NCBI GenBank assembly: GCA_025462645.1
Contig: JAOAPB010000102.1
Coordinates: 1 to 64,000, forward strand
Reading direction: 5' to 3'
DNA: 64,000 nt
DNA from: Edaphobacter sp.
Lineage (GTDB): Bacteria; Acidobacteriota; Terriglobia; Terriglobales; Acidobacteriaceae
Below the pieces are notes generated by a model. It did not search any database, had not been told where the DNA came from, and saw nothing but the letters and a program-made list of their open reading frames with translations. Positions 52,176 through 61,493 of this stretch are shown piece by piece; positions within the stretch are counted from its first letter, which is position 1; each line of letters opens with the position of its first letter. The position numbers were made by a program, and so were the translations under genes.

Positions 52176-53416
52176 GCGGCGCTCTCAATTTCCTGTAGGT
52201 CTGTGGCGCTTAGTGGTTGAATCCTGCCGGCGAAGAGAAGGATGGCGAGGAATCCGATGAGGTGAAAGGTTCCGACGAGGAGGAACAGGGTCGCATAAGT
52301 GAATCCGTGGCCCAGCATGTAGCCGGCTACCAGGCCGAAGATGGCACCTCCAATGGCGCCGCCGAAGCCGATGAGTCCGGCCACGGTGCCGACGATGGTG
52401 AGTGGAAAGATATCAGTAGGCAGGGTCATGATGAGACCGGACCATGCCTGCTGACAGAAGAAGGCGATGCTGAAGAGAAGCAGCGCCAGCTGCACGGGGG
52501 CGATGGAGACGAGCATGACGACGGGCATGCCGAGGGCGCACAGGCCGAGGACGAGCTTGCGCGAGAAGTCGATGGAGCGGCCGCTGTGAATGAGCCGCGA
52601 GGAGGCCCAACCGCCGATGAAGCTTCCGACACCGGAGGCGGCGTAGGGGATCCAGGCGTAGTAGCTGACCTGCTTGATGTCGAAGCCGCGCACGTCGTAG
52701 AGGTACTTGGGCAGCCAGAAGAGCAGGAAGTACCAGGCGGAGTCGGACATGAACTTGGCGAAGACGATGGCCTGCACGCGGCGCATGGGGATGACCCGCG
52801 TCCAGCCGATGTTGCGACCGAGGACGCGGGCATCGACGGTGTTCGAAGAGAGCGTCAAGGTATTGGAGCGATAGGTTGCGGCCCACCATGCGACCCAGGC
52901 GAGACCGAGGGCGCCGGCGATGAGGAAGACGGCGCGCCAACCGCTGGTGAGCAGCACGAAGCCGATGACGGGAGGCGCGAGCACGGAGCCGACGGCGGTT
53001 CCGGCGTTGATGAGTCCCATGGCAGTGGAGCGCTCGGTAGGCTCGATCCACTCGGCGACGACGCGGGTTGCGGCGGGGAAGGCTCCGCCTTCGCCGCCGC
53101 CTAACAACAGACGGGCGATGAGAAGGAGCATGAAACCGGAGGCGAGAGCGTGCAGGGCGCAGGCGAGCGACCACCAGATCATGATGAGCAGGAATCCCTT
53201 GCGCGTGCCGAGGGCATCGAGCAGGCGTCCGCCGAGCATGTACATGGCGGCGTAGGCGAGCAGGAAGGCAGTCTGCAGGTAGGAGAACTGCTGGTTCGAC
53301 AGCGGGATGTTTTGCTGGATGGCAGCGATGGCGACGGGCAGCGTCTGCCGGTCGAAGTAGCTGATGGCAATCGCCACCGCTACCATCACAACGAAATACC
53401 ACTTGCGGTTGGTCAC
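52172..53416 (-). CDS. MFS transporter, ACS (hexuronate/sugar-acid) type, 414 aa
   Basis: GTG start. Twelve membrane segments with the ACS signature (VAIAISYFDRQTLPVAIAAI in helix 1, FPAATRVVAEWIEPTERSTAMG). Located between GH39 and the sugar-acid dehydratase and translationally coupled to the latter, so it probably imports the sugar acid or oligosaccharide product used by the operon. Confidence 0.88.
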   Translation of the reverse strand: MTNRKWYFVVMVAVAIAISYFDRQTLPVAIAAIQQNIPLSNQQFSYLQTAFLLAYAAMYMLGGRLLDALGTRKGFLLIMIWWSLACALHALASGFMLLLIARLLLGGGEGGAFPAATRVVAEWIEPTERSTAMGLINAGTAVGSVLAPPVIGFVLLTSGWRAVFLIAGALGLAWVAWWAATYRSNTLTLSSNTVDARVLGRNIGWTRVIPMRRVQAIVFAKFMSDSAWYFLLFWLPKYLYDVRGFDIKQVSYYAWIPYAASGVGSFIGGWASSRLIHSGRSIDFSRKLVLGLCALGMPVVMLVSIAPVQLALLLFSIAFFCQQAWSGLIMTLPTDIFPLTIVGTVAGLIGFGGAIGGAIFGLVAGYMLGHGFTYATLFLLVGTFHLIGFLAILLFAGRIQPLSATDLQEIESAA

Positions 53417-53432
53417 GCTCGGTCTGCCCTCT

Positions 53433-55163
53433 CTACCAAGTGATGGTTACGAGCGAGATGCTTTGACGGGGAAGCTCGGTTGCAAGATCGAGTTTGCCGT
53501 CGACGACGTCAATCCATATGGGTGAGGTTAGCAACTGCAGTCCGGCTATGGCCTGCAGCTGTGCGTACTGCTCGGTTGTCGGTTGCTGCGGCGAGCCCAT
53601 TGCCTTCCACGTAGTGTAGGCGTTGCTGTGGATATCGTCGATGCGGTAGTGATGGACGAGGACGCGCTTCACGCTATTGGGAAGGCCGCTGAGCTTGACG
53701 GATGTGGGCGTGGCTGGTGCGGGCTGGTCGGCGTCGTGGTAGTTCCAGAGCAACACAGTCGCCTTGCGGTCATCGAGCGCGGCCATGCCGTCGACGTCGG
53801 CTGCCATGCGAACGCCGGTGCTGACGAGGGTGCCGAGCGGAACGCTGGCGGTGCTGGTGGTGGCAACGCGCGTGCCGGACATGAGGCCGAGCATGCGGAA
53901 GAGATTAAGGACGGGCTTGTTGATGCCGTTGGTGGAGAGCGAGCGGAAGCCCTCGAAGTAGTCCTTGTCTTCGAACTCGAAGGACCAGCTGAGCATGGAG
54001 AGCAGGTTGACCTCGTGCTTGTCCTGCAACTCGAAGAGGGCCTTGAAGGCCGCGGCGGTGTAGGCGGGGTAAAGCGTGCCGTTGCGGTAGTTGTTGGCAG
54101 GGTTCACGCGCGAGGAGCAGGCGGCGCACCCCTCGGGGTCGGCCTCGCTGAGAATGATGGGAAGGCTGCGGTACTGGGGGTACTGCGAGATGAGGTAGAA
54201 GCCGCGGTCGGCATCGGCGAGCTCGTGCTGGATGCCCATGGTGACGTGGGTGTCGATGATGGTGGGCTTGCCCTTGGCGTGGAAGGAGATGAAATCGAGC
54301 GGGATGGACTTGCCATCGGCGAGGCTTTTACCCGAAGCAACGTGGTCGAGGAAGCCCTTGAGGTAGTTGTATGCCTTCTCGCTTGAGGGGCTGGTGGTTG
54401 CCGGGCCGCCGACGCGCGCGGTGGGGAGGACGGACTTCACACCGGCGACGGCGTAGTCATAGAGCTTCCAGTAGTCCTCAGGCGTGGAGTGCCAGTAGTC
54501 GATGTCGGGCTCGTTCCAGACCTCGAAGTACCACTCGAGCACGGTCTCCTTGCCGTAGCGCTCGACGAAGTGCGCGGTGATGACGCGGATGAGTTCGCCC
54601 CACTTGGCGTAGTCCTTGGGTGGATTGTTGGAGGCTCCGCTGATGGCGCTCTTGGGGTAGTGCACCTGGTAGGGCATGGGTCGATTGGGCAGCGTGGCGG
54701 CGAGGTCTTTGGGCATGAAGCCGAACTCGACCATGGGGCGCACGCCGGCGGCCTTGTACTCGTCGAAGATGCCGTCGAGGATCTTGAAGTCGTAGACCGG
54801 CTTGCCGGAGGCGTCTTCGGTATAGACGTTGGTGGAGCTGAACTTGAGCTCGGCCTTGCCGTCGCCGGAGGTGAGAAGGTGATGTGCGCGGATGTAGACG
54901 GGGACGGGGCTGAAATCACGCAGTTCGCGCAGCAGAACTTTGCCGTTGCGCATGGTGGTGTAGTTGGCCTCGTCGTAGCCGAACCAGCTGTAGATCGGCT
55001 TGTAGGGGCCGACTTTATTGGCGAAGTCGACGGTGATGGTGGCCGCGCTTGCGGTGGAAGCGGGTGGCGCGGGAGGGATGACTCCCTGCGCCAGCGCGCT
55101 TGCTGCTGCACCAAGGAGGACGCAGGAGAGAAGAGTGCTTTTGAGTTGGGCAGATGGTAACAA
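53433..55163 (-). CDS. GH39-type beta-xylosidase, 576 aa
   Basis: Signal peptide (LLSCVLLGAAASALAQ), then a TIM barrel with acid/base Glu in FEVWNEPDIDYWHSTPEDYW and nucleophile Glu in PIILSEADPEG, matching GH39 xylosidases, and a C-terminal beta domain (ATVLLWNYHDAD). It releases xylose from non-reducing ends, in the periplasm or outside. It follows the TonB receptor by 18 bases. Confidence 0.88.
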   Translation of the reverse strand: MLPSAQLKSTLLSCVLLGAAASALAQGVIPPAPPASTASAATITVDFANKVGPYKPIYSWFGYDEANYTTMRNGKVLLRELRDFSPVPVYIRAHHLLTSGDGKAELKFSSTNVYTEDASGKPVYDFKILDGIFDEYKAAGVRPMVEFGFMPKDLAATLPNRPMPYQVHYPKSAISGASNNPPKDYAKWGELIRVITAHFVERYGKETVLEWYFEVWNEPDIDYWHSTPEDYWKLYDYAVAGVKSVLPTARVGGPATTSPSSEKAYNYLKGFLDHVASGKSLADGKSIPLDFISFHAKGKPTIIDTHVTMGIQHELADADRGFYLISQYPQYRSLPIILSEADPEGCAACSSRVNPANNYRNGTLYPAYTAAAFKALFELQDKHEVNLLSMLSWSFEFEDKDYFEGFRSLSTNGINKPVLNLFRMLGLMSGTRVATTSTASVPLGTLVSTGVRMAADVDGMAALDDRKATVLLWNYHDADQPAPATPTSVKLSGLPNSVKRVLVHHYRIDDIHSNAYTTWKAMGSPQQPTTEQYAQLQAIAGLQLLTSPIWIDVVDGKLDLATELPRQSISLVTITW

Positions 55164-55181
55164 AGTGAGTCCTCGTCGGGG

Positions 55182-58100
55182 TTAGAAGTTGTACTTGAGT
55201 GCGAACTGAATCGTGCGCGGCGAGTTGGAGGAGCTGGTGATCTGCGCACCGGTAGCGGCATTGACCGTTGAGTTGGCGGAGTTGTTGTTAGGAGCGGCGA
55301 AACTGACGGTGTTGGGGAAGTTGAAGAACTCGGCGCGGAAGGAGAGCGTACTCTCGCCGGGCAGGGCGAAGTTTTTGAAGACGGAGGCATCGAACTGGTT
55401 GTACGTATCGGAGCGCAGCGTGTTGGCGCGCACCTGGCCATAGGTGAAGTTGGGGGCTACGATGTACCTCGATCTGTCGTACCAGTTCGTGAGCGATCTC
55501 TGGAACGTGGGGCTGCCGCCGACCGGATTCAAGTTTGGCCGCTGTGATACTACGCCAGTGTTCGCAATGTCAGACGCGACGATCGGCGTAAACGGCGTCC
55601 CACTGCGGACGACGAGGATGGTCTGCGCCTGCCAGCCGCCAATGAAAGCGTTCACGAAGCCGTTGGTATTGTTGGCATACTTGCGGCCGTGACCAACGGG
55701 AAGCGCATAGCTTCCGCTGATGGCGAGGTTGTGAGGCGTGTCGAAGGGGGAGAGCGCGTACTCGTAGGCTGTGTTGCCGCCGAGGGCGGAAGCCTGGTTG
55801 TATTGCAGCGACTTCGAGAAGGTATAGGCGACGAGCGCGCTGAAGCCGCGGTTGAAGCGGTGCTCGAACTTGGCCTGCAGGGAGTCGTAGTGATTGGACA
55901 TGTCCTGGGTCTGGTAGGTGATGTTGCTCCAGAGCGGATAGGGCCGTCGCTGCTGAATTGAACCGGGACCCGGCAGCGGAACGTTGGCATCATTCGAGCT
56001 GCTCAAGTGAACACCACGGTTTGCCACATATCCAACCTCGAGCAGGTCGTGATCGGAGAACTGGTGCTGGATGTTCATGCTGTAGTGGATGTTGGTTCCC
56101 ATACTGAGGTGAGTCCGCGTGGGGCCCAGCGAGGGATTCGATGTGGCCGAACCGAGAGGCGAACCGAGAAAGTAGTTCGCCAGAGTGCGCGTGGGCGTGA
56201 CGTTCTGAGTCTGGTTGATGGTCTCGGCGAGACGGTAGGGAAGCGTGTTGAGGTTGACGCGTCCGCTGGTTCCTTCTGGCTCGTAGAACATGCCGAAGCC
56301 CGCGCGAACGACGGTCTTGCGATCGACGCTGACGGAGACACCGACTCGTGGGGCGAACTGCGTCTTGTTGGTGTAGGTGAGGTTCGCCGGCAACTTGGCC
56401 TGGCTGCTGGTCTGGATGTACTTACCGAAGAACTGGTATGCAGCCGGCGCGGCGAACTGCGCGGTGAGGTCAGGCACGGTTCCGGAGCCCGAGACGATGA
56501 TGGGCTTGGACTGTGTGGGATCGAAGGTTCCGATCTGTCCCTTGTAGCCGTCGAGCCAGGGCGAGTACTCGTAACGCAGACCCATGTTGATGGTGAGGCG
56601 GTCGTTGACGCGGAGGTCGTCCTGCACGAAGAACTGCTTGTAGAGGCCCTGGCCACCGAAGTTGTCAGCCGGGTAGGCCCGAACGACGGCGGAGGGATAG
56701 CCGAGCAGGAAGTCGGCGTAAGGATCGCCGCTGCCGCTGGCGGAGTTGTTGCCGGTGGCGTTGCCGTTGAAGGTAAAGGAGCCGGCGTAGTTCTGGCTGT
56801 CGTAGCCGAGCCACTGGTAGTAGCGGAAGAGGACGCCGAACTTGATTGCCTGGCGTCCCTTGAGGATGGTGAAGTTGTCGGTGCCTTCGAGGGCCTTGCG
56901 GTCCTGGGATTTGGGACGCTGGTCGAAGCCGGAGCCTTGCAGTGAGCCGTAGCCGCTCCATGCGTAGTCGGGGAAGACTCCGCCTACGCCGGGGCGAAGC
57001 AGATCGCTGAGGCCGGTGACGCCGAAGCGGCCGTTCCAGTCGGGGCCTTGCAGGAAGCCTTGCAAGCGAACATGGCTGGGAAGGAAGTGGATGCGGGCCT
57101 CATTGACCATGGTGCTGCCGACGTTCGAGATGACGCCGACGGCGATGTCTTGTCCCCAGGAGGTGAGATTGGCGTTACCGAGCGCGGGCGAGGTGTTGGG
57201 GTCGATTTCTTTCTGTGTGATGTAGACCCAGCGGGCGAAGAGGCGGTGCTTGGGGGTGATCTGGTGGTCGATGCGAACAACATACTGGTTCCAATCGATG
57301 GCCTGTGATGGCGTACTGCTGAAGGTCCCGGTATTTGTGTTTTGGCGTGGATAGTACTGCTGGATAGCGAGGGCCTGCGGAGAGAGACGGCTTGCCGGGA
57401 TGATGTTGCCGGGGAAGGGCTGGGGAGTGCCAGTGCTCCGGTCGTAGATGATCTTCGAAGTGCTGGGACTTGACGTGAGCAACTCGGAGAAGTTTCCGGC
57501 ACGCTTGGCGTCAGAAGGAACGATGGGGTTGTTGACCAGGCCCACGCGCAGACGCTGCGCCTCGAAGTTGAAGAAGAAGAAGGTGCGGTCACGGCCGTTG
57601 TAGAGATGCGGGATGGAGAGCGGACCGCCGATATTTCCGCCGAACTGGTTGCGTTTTTGTCGCTGTCGGGTGAGGGCGAAATAGTTGCGGGCGTCGAGGG
57701 CGTCGTTGCGCAGGAACTCGAAGAGCACGCCGTGGTAGCGGTTGGTTCCGGACTTGGTGGTGGCGTTGAAGAAGGCACCGCCGCGGTTGTACTCGGCCGA
57801 GTAGGGGCTTTGCTGTACGGAGAACTCCTGCAGGGCGTCGATGGAGGTCTGTATGAAAGTTCCGCCCTGGTGCTGCTCGCTGACGTCAACGCCGTCCATC
57901 AAGAAGGATGTTGCGCTACCGCGGATTCCGCTGATGACGTTGCCGTTGACGACCTCGGGGCGGATGGCGAGCGAGTTGCCGGTTGGCGGCAGCAGCGCAG
58001 CGCCGGGCGTGAGCTGCGCGAGGCGATAGAAGCCGCGGCCGTTCACGGGCAGCTCAGTTAGCTGCTTGTTAGTGATGACCTGTCCGGAGGTGGCCGAATC

Positions 58101-58502
58101 GGTCGAGAGCAGAGGGGCGGTCGAGGTCACCTCAACCGTAGTAGTGGCCGTACCAATAGGTAAGCTTAAGTCCTGCCTGACAATCTGGCCGACCTGGACC
58201 TCGATGACGCGAGTGGTCGCCTTCTGAAAACCCTGCGTCGTCACGGTGAGGATGTAGTTGCCGGCCTGCACGGGGGTGATGACGAAGTCGCCGCCTTCGT
58301 TGGTCTGGCCGCGCTGCACGATGTTGGTGGCGATATTGGTGGCTTCAACCGCGGCACCGACGATGACCGCACCGGTGGGGTCCTGGATGTGCCCGACGAA
58401 CCTGCCCTGCTCGACCTGCGCGCCGGCGGCGATGGTGAAGAGCATCGTGCTCATCAGCAACGTCGTGAGCCGGGTCCCGGCTGTGGTGATTTTGTAGAAC
58501 AT
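55182..58502 (-). CDS. Oar-like TonB-dependent receptor with CarboxypepD_reg domain, 1106 aa
   Basis: Signal segment (TTLLMSTMLFTIAAGAQ), carboxypeptidase-regulatory domain (GRFVGHIQDPTGAVIVGAAVEATN), plug (LPVNGRGFYRLAQLTPG) and a large barrel ending FALKYNF, the usual Oar tail. It is the first gene of the leftward pentosan operon and probably binds and imports xylo- or arabino-oligosaccharides. The 109-base intergenic region to the divergent GntR gene contains an operator-like palindrome. Confidence 0.88.
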   Translation of the reverse strand: MFYKITTAGTRLTTLLMSTMLFTIAAGAQVEQGRFVGHIQDPTGAVIVGAAVEATNIATNIVQRGQTNEGGDFVITPVQAGNYILTVTTQGFQKATTRVIEVQVGQIVRQDLSLPIGTATTTVEVTSTAPLLSTDSATSGQVITNKQLTELPVNGRGFYRLAQLTPGAALLPPTGNSLAIRPEVVNGNVISGIRGSATSFLMDGVDVSEQHQGGTFIQTSIDALQEFSVQQSPYSAEYNRGGAFFNATTKSGTNRYHGVLFEFLRNDALDARNYFALTRQRQKRNQFGGNIGGPLSIPHLYNGRDRTFFFFNFEAQRLRVGLVNNPIVPSDAKRAGNFSELLTSSPSTSKIIYDRSTGTPQPFPGNIIPASRLSPQALAIQQYYPRQNTNTGTFSSTPSQAIDWNQYVVRIDHQITPKHRLFARWVYITQKEIDPNTSPALGNANLTSWGQDIAVGVISNVGSTMVNEARIHFLPSHVRLQGFLQGPDWNGRFGVTGLSDLLRPGVGGVFPDYAWSGYGSLQGSGFDQRPKSQDRKALEGTDNFTILKGRQAIKFGVLFRYYQWLGYDSQNYAGSFTFNGNATGNNSASGSGDPYADFLLGYPSAVVRAYPADNFGGQGLYKQFFVQDDLRVNDRLTINMGLRYEYSPWLDGYKGQIGTFDPTQSKPIIVSGSGTVPDLTAQFAAPAAYQFFGKYIQTSSQAKLPANLTYTNKTQFAPRVGVSVSVDRKTVVRAGFGMFYEPEGTSGRVNLNTLPYRLAETINQTQNVTPTRTLANYFLGSPLGSATSNPSLGPTRTHLSMGTNIHYSMNIQHQFSDHDLLEVGYVANRGVHLSSSNDANVPLPGPGSIQQRRPYPLWSNITYQTQDMSNHYDSLQAKFEHRFNRGFSALVAYTFSKSLQYNQASALGGNTAYEYALSPFDTPHNLAISGSYALPVGHGRKYANNTNGFVNAFIGGWQAQTILVVRSGTPFTPIVASDIANTGVVSQRPNLNPVGGSPTFQRSLTNWYDRSRYIVAPNFTYGQVRANTLRSDTYNQFDASVFKNFALPGESTLSFRAEFFNFPNTVSFAAPNNNSANSTVNAATGAQITSSSNSPRTIQFALKYNF

Positions 58503-58558
58503 ACGTACGGCCTCCGAAGGTTTCGCCCTGGGAAAACAGGAGCTCTTGAATCGCCGCG

Positions 58559-58573
58559 AAAGGTACTACCTTT
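58559..58573. promoter_or_regulatory. GntR operator-like palindrome AAAGGTACTACCTTT
   Basis: A perfect 7+1+7 palindrome in the divergent promoter region of the pentosan operon and the FadR-type regulator gene. Its centre GGT-ACT-ACC fits the GT-N3-AC half-site rule known for FadR/FCD-type GntR regulators. A likely site for the adjacent regulator to repress both directions. Confidence 0.7.
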
Positions 58574-58611
58574 GAGAAAATACTGTCAAGCCTTTTTTTG
58601 ATCGGGCGACT

Positions 58612-59502
58612 ATGCGCCGCCCTCTATGCCTGGAAGACTTTCCGTGGATAGCGATTGACGAACTGGCCGCCCTCGCCGAAGATGCGTGTATGCGCCGCAT
58701 GCAGAAGAGCTTCCCTGACGCCACCCTTCCCCCCTCCGTTGCGGGAGGCAAGGACAATGTCACCCAGCTGCTGATCCTGCGTTTTCAGGAGATGTTGCGC
58801 AAGGGTGTGCTGACACGGGGCACGCGCCTTCCTTCGGAGCGCGAGCTTGCGGCGCACTTCAACGTGGCGCGGTCGTCGCTGCGGCAGGCGCTGAAGGTGC
58901 TCGAGATTATTGGCATCATCACGCCGAAGGTGGGCGACGGCAGCTACCTGAACACGGACACCTCGGCGGTGCTTGCGGTGCCGATGGAATTTCTGTTCCT
59001 GCTGGACGACACCTCGGTGGAGGAGTTGACGGAGTTGCGGCTGTTAATGGAACCGGGACTGGCGCGGCTGGCGGCGCAGCGCGCTACCGCGGACGATATT
59101 GCGCTGCTGCGCAAGTCGGTCAAGGATTTGGAGTCGAGCTCGCAAGATCGTCTGAAACTTGTGTCCTCAGACCTGCTGTTTCATCGGGCGATCTTCCAGG
59201 CATCGAAGAACCGCACGGCCAGCAGTTTGTTCCAGACGATTCATCGAGCCATGGCGAAGATGATTCTGGTGACGTCGCAGTTGGTGGAGCTTGAACACAC
59301 GCTTTCGTTCCACAAGCCGATCATGCGCGCGATTGAGCAGCGTAAGGGAGATGAGGCCGCAGCGCTGATGCAGGACCACATCCTGGATGCGACGGCGCTG
59401 CTGATGAGTGAGCAGACCAAGCAGCAGGAAGTGTGGCTGCGCAAGAGGGTGATGCAGACGAAGAAGCCGATCCTAAAGGTGAAGAAGCAGAAGAAGGCAT
59501 AA
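58612..59502 (+). CDS. GntR/FadR-family (FCD) transcription regulator, 296 aa
   Basis: A GntR winged helix (LRKGVLTRGTRLPSERELAAHFNVARSSLRQALKVLEIIGIITPKVGDGSYL, about 62-115) and a helical FCD ligand-binding domain (VEELTELRLLMEPGLARLAAQ onward). The first 26 residues are untypical, so ATG 58690 or 58699 may be the true start; no good ribosome site was seen at any. It probably senses a sugar-acid intermediate and controls the divergent operon. Confidence 0.88.
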   Translation: MRRPLCLEDFPWIAIDELAALAEDACMRRMQKSFPDATLPPSVAGGKDNVTQLLILRFQEMLRKGVLTRGTRLPSERELAAHFNVARSSLRQALKVLEIIGIITPKVGDGSYLNTDTSAVLAVPMEFLFLLDDTSVEELTELRLLMEPGLARLAAQRATADDIALLRKSVKDLESSSQDRLKLVSSDLLFHRAIFQASKNRTASSLFQTIHRAMAKMILVTSQLVELEHTLSFHKPIMRAIEQRKGDEAAALMQDHILDATALLMSEQTKQQEVWLRKRVMQTKKPILKVKKQKKA

Positions 59503-60206
59503 CGGTAAGGCCGAGACATATCTCAGGGGGCAAGACCTCTCCCCCGGGGCATTTAAAGCAGTAGGCCGATCCTTTGACGATGTTCGTCATTTTATCTGCG
59601 CGTCATTTAGTGGGCGGTTGACGGTCTATCCGGAAATTATCCATGTGGACGAAAAACCGGCTATCCGGAGAACGGAAGCCTCAGTCACCGCTCTCATCGT
59701 CAAGTTGACGACAAGCCGACTTATCGGCCACGTGGATTTTCTGTAACTACTTCATATTTAATACGTTGCGGGCCATAGGATAATTTTGGCCCCCGAAAAG
59801 TCTGGCGTCGCACATTGTGAACCGTAACCTAATGATTATAAAAGCCTAAAGCTGACCCAAATTGTCGTTCCGATTGCGGGACCAATAGAGAAACGTCCGA
59901 CGCGAGATCTATAGATACATGTGCGCAGGACAATGGATATGCGGCCTTTTGCCAGTACACATTGATCAACCTACAATCTGTCACTGTCTTTGAAAGTCCG
60001 CACAGCATCTCAGGACCGTTGCCTTCTGCTTCGACAACCCCTCCAGTCTGTACCCTTCATCGTAGGCTTCATCATTTATCTTGGTCTCGCCAAGGTGGGT
60101 ATGCGTCCTCCTGCAGTCGAAGCAGGAAGCAACACGCCGCAGCGACTATCCGTCTGAACCCTTTCTCCATAACGAATACCGCGAACCCGGCAGGAGTAAC
60201 CCTCTC
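59503..60206. other. 704-base intergenic region before the Tat-exported dehydratase
   Basis: No gene is supported. Two similar half-sites ATCCATGTGG and (reversed) ATCCACGTGG face each other about 85 bases apart around 59650-59740, and the A/T-rich stretch 59745-59960 may hold promoters. Short open frames lack ribosome sites. Confidence 0.5.
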
Positions 60207-61445
60207 ATGAATCGAAGAACCTTCCTTCAATCCCTCTCGGCAACAGCGCTCTCCGCTGCAGCGGGCAGCTTTCCTGCCTTCGCTTCAACTCCAAAGATGA
60301 AGATCACCCGCGTGCGTGCCTACCTTCCGCCCAACCCCAATCCGCTCTTCAACCAGAGCGACGTCGTCGTCACCATCGAAACTGACGCGGGTATCACCGG
60401 TATTGGCGAAGGCGGATCGAAAGACACGCTGGCCCAGTCGGCCGGACGCCTCATCGGCCGCGACCCGCAATACATCGAACAGCTGTGGCAGGACATGAAC
60501 CGCGCCTTCTTCTATCCGCCGGGACGAGAGAAGACCGACGCCATCGGCGCGCTCGATCTCGCCCTCTGGGACATCAAAGGCAAAGTGCTCAAGCTGCCCG
60601 TACACGAAATACTTGGCGGCATGGTCCGTAAACACCTCGAGTGCTACAACACCGCCGGCATCATTCCCGGCATCACCCAGGGAATGCCCATCAAGGACCG
60701 CGCCCGCATCACCGTCGAGGCCGGCTACCGCGCCTTCCGCTTCGGCGCCGCCGACACTCCCGCCAACACCACCTTCAATACCCGCGAGCGCATCAACAAG
60801 GTCCGCGAAGAGTGCGAGCAGGTGCGCGAAGGCGTCGGCAAGGACGGCGACTGGTGCATCGACTTCCATCAGCGCTTCGATCTCGCCGACGCCATCCGCG
60901 GCTGCAATCTCATCGAGGATTACAACCCTCTCTTCGTCGAAGACCCCGTCCGCACCGAAGCCTTTCTGCAGGACATCCCCACCCTCCGCAGCAAGGTCAA
61001 CGTTCCCCTCGCCGCAGGTGAAGAGTGGGGCAACCGCTGGGACTTCAACCCGCTCGTCGAAAACCACAGCATCGACTATGTGCGCGCCACCCTGCCCAAC
61101 GTTGGCGGAATCACCGAGATGATGAAGATCGCCGCACTATGCGAGACCCACTTCATCGGAATCGTCCCCCACTTTACCGGCCCCATCGCGACCGCCGCGC
61201 TCGTAAATTGCCTCGGCACCTATTCAGGATCCGTCCTGATGGAATACAACTATCAGGGCCGCACTTTGCCTCATCTTCCCGTCTGCCTGGACTTCAAGGA
61301 CGGAAAACTGTTTGCAAACGAAAGGCCTGGGCTAGGAGTTGAGCTGGACTTCAAGCAGTTGACCCAGATCGCCGAGTTCACCGAACCCGTCACCGCGCGC
61401 GCGCAGACTTACTTCCGTCCGGATGGTTCCATCACCAACTGGTAG
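60207..61445 (+). CDS. Tat-exported enolase-superfamily dehydratase, 412 aa
   Basis: ATG 60207 has a CAGGAG site; the N-terminus MNRRTFLQSLSATALSAAAGSFPAFA is a twin-arginine signal. The body is a mandelate racemase/galactonate-dehydratase-like enzyme with CIDFHQRFD, PLFVEDPVR and AAGEEWGN as metal-binding strands and the catalytic His in VPHFTGP. Export of such an enzyme is unusual since its usual substrates are handled in the cytoplasm. It lies upstream of a decayed sugar-acid MFS gene. Confidence 0.82.
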   Translation: MNRRTFLQSLSATALSAAAGSFPAFASTPKMKITRVRAYLPPNPNPLFNQSDVVVTIETDAGITGIGEGGSKDTLAQSAGRLIGRDPQYIEQLWQDMNRAFFYPPGREKTDAIGALDLALWDIKGKVLKLPVHEILGGMVRKHLECYNTAGIIPGITQGMPIKDRARITVEAGYRAFRFGAADTPANTTFNTRERINKVREECEQVREGVGKDGDWCIDFHQRFDLADAIRGCNLIEDYNPLFVEDPVRTEAFLQDIPTLRSKVNVPLAAGEEWGNRWDFNPLVENHSIDYVRATLPNVGGITEMMKIAALCETHFIGIVPHFTGPIATAALVNCLGTYSGSVLMEYNYQGRTLPHLPVCLDFKDGKLFANERPGLGVELDFKQLTQIAEFTEPVTARAQTYFRPDGSITNW

Positions 61446-61493
61446 ATAGCAACGAAGCCACAAACAGCAGTAAGAGTGAGATTAGAAGGCGCA

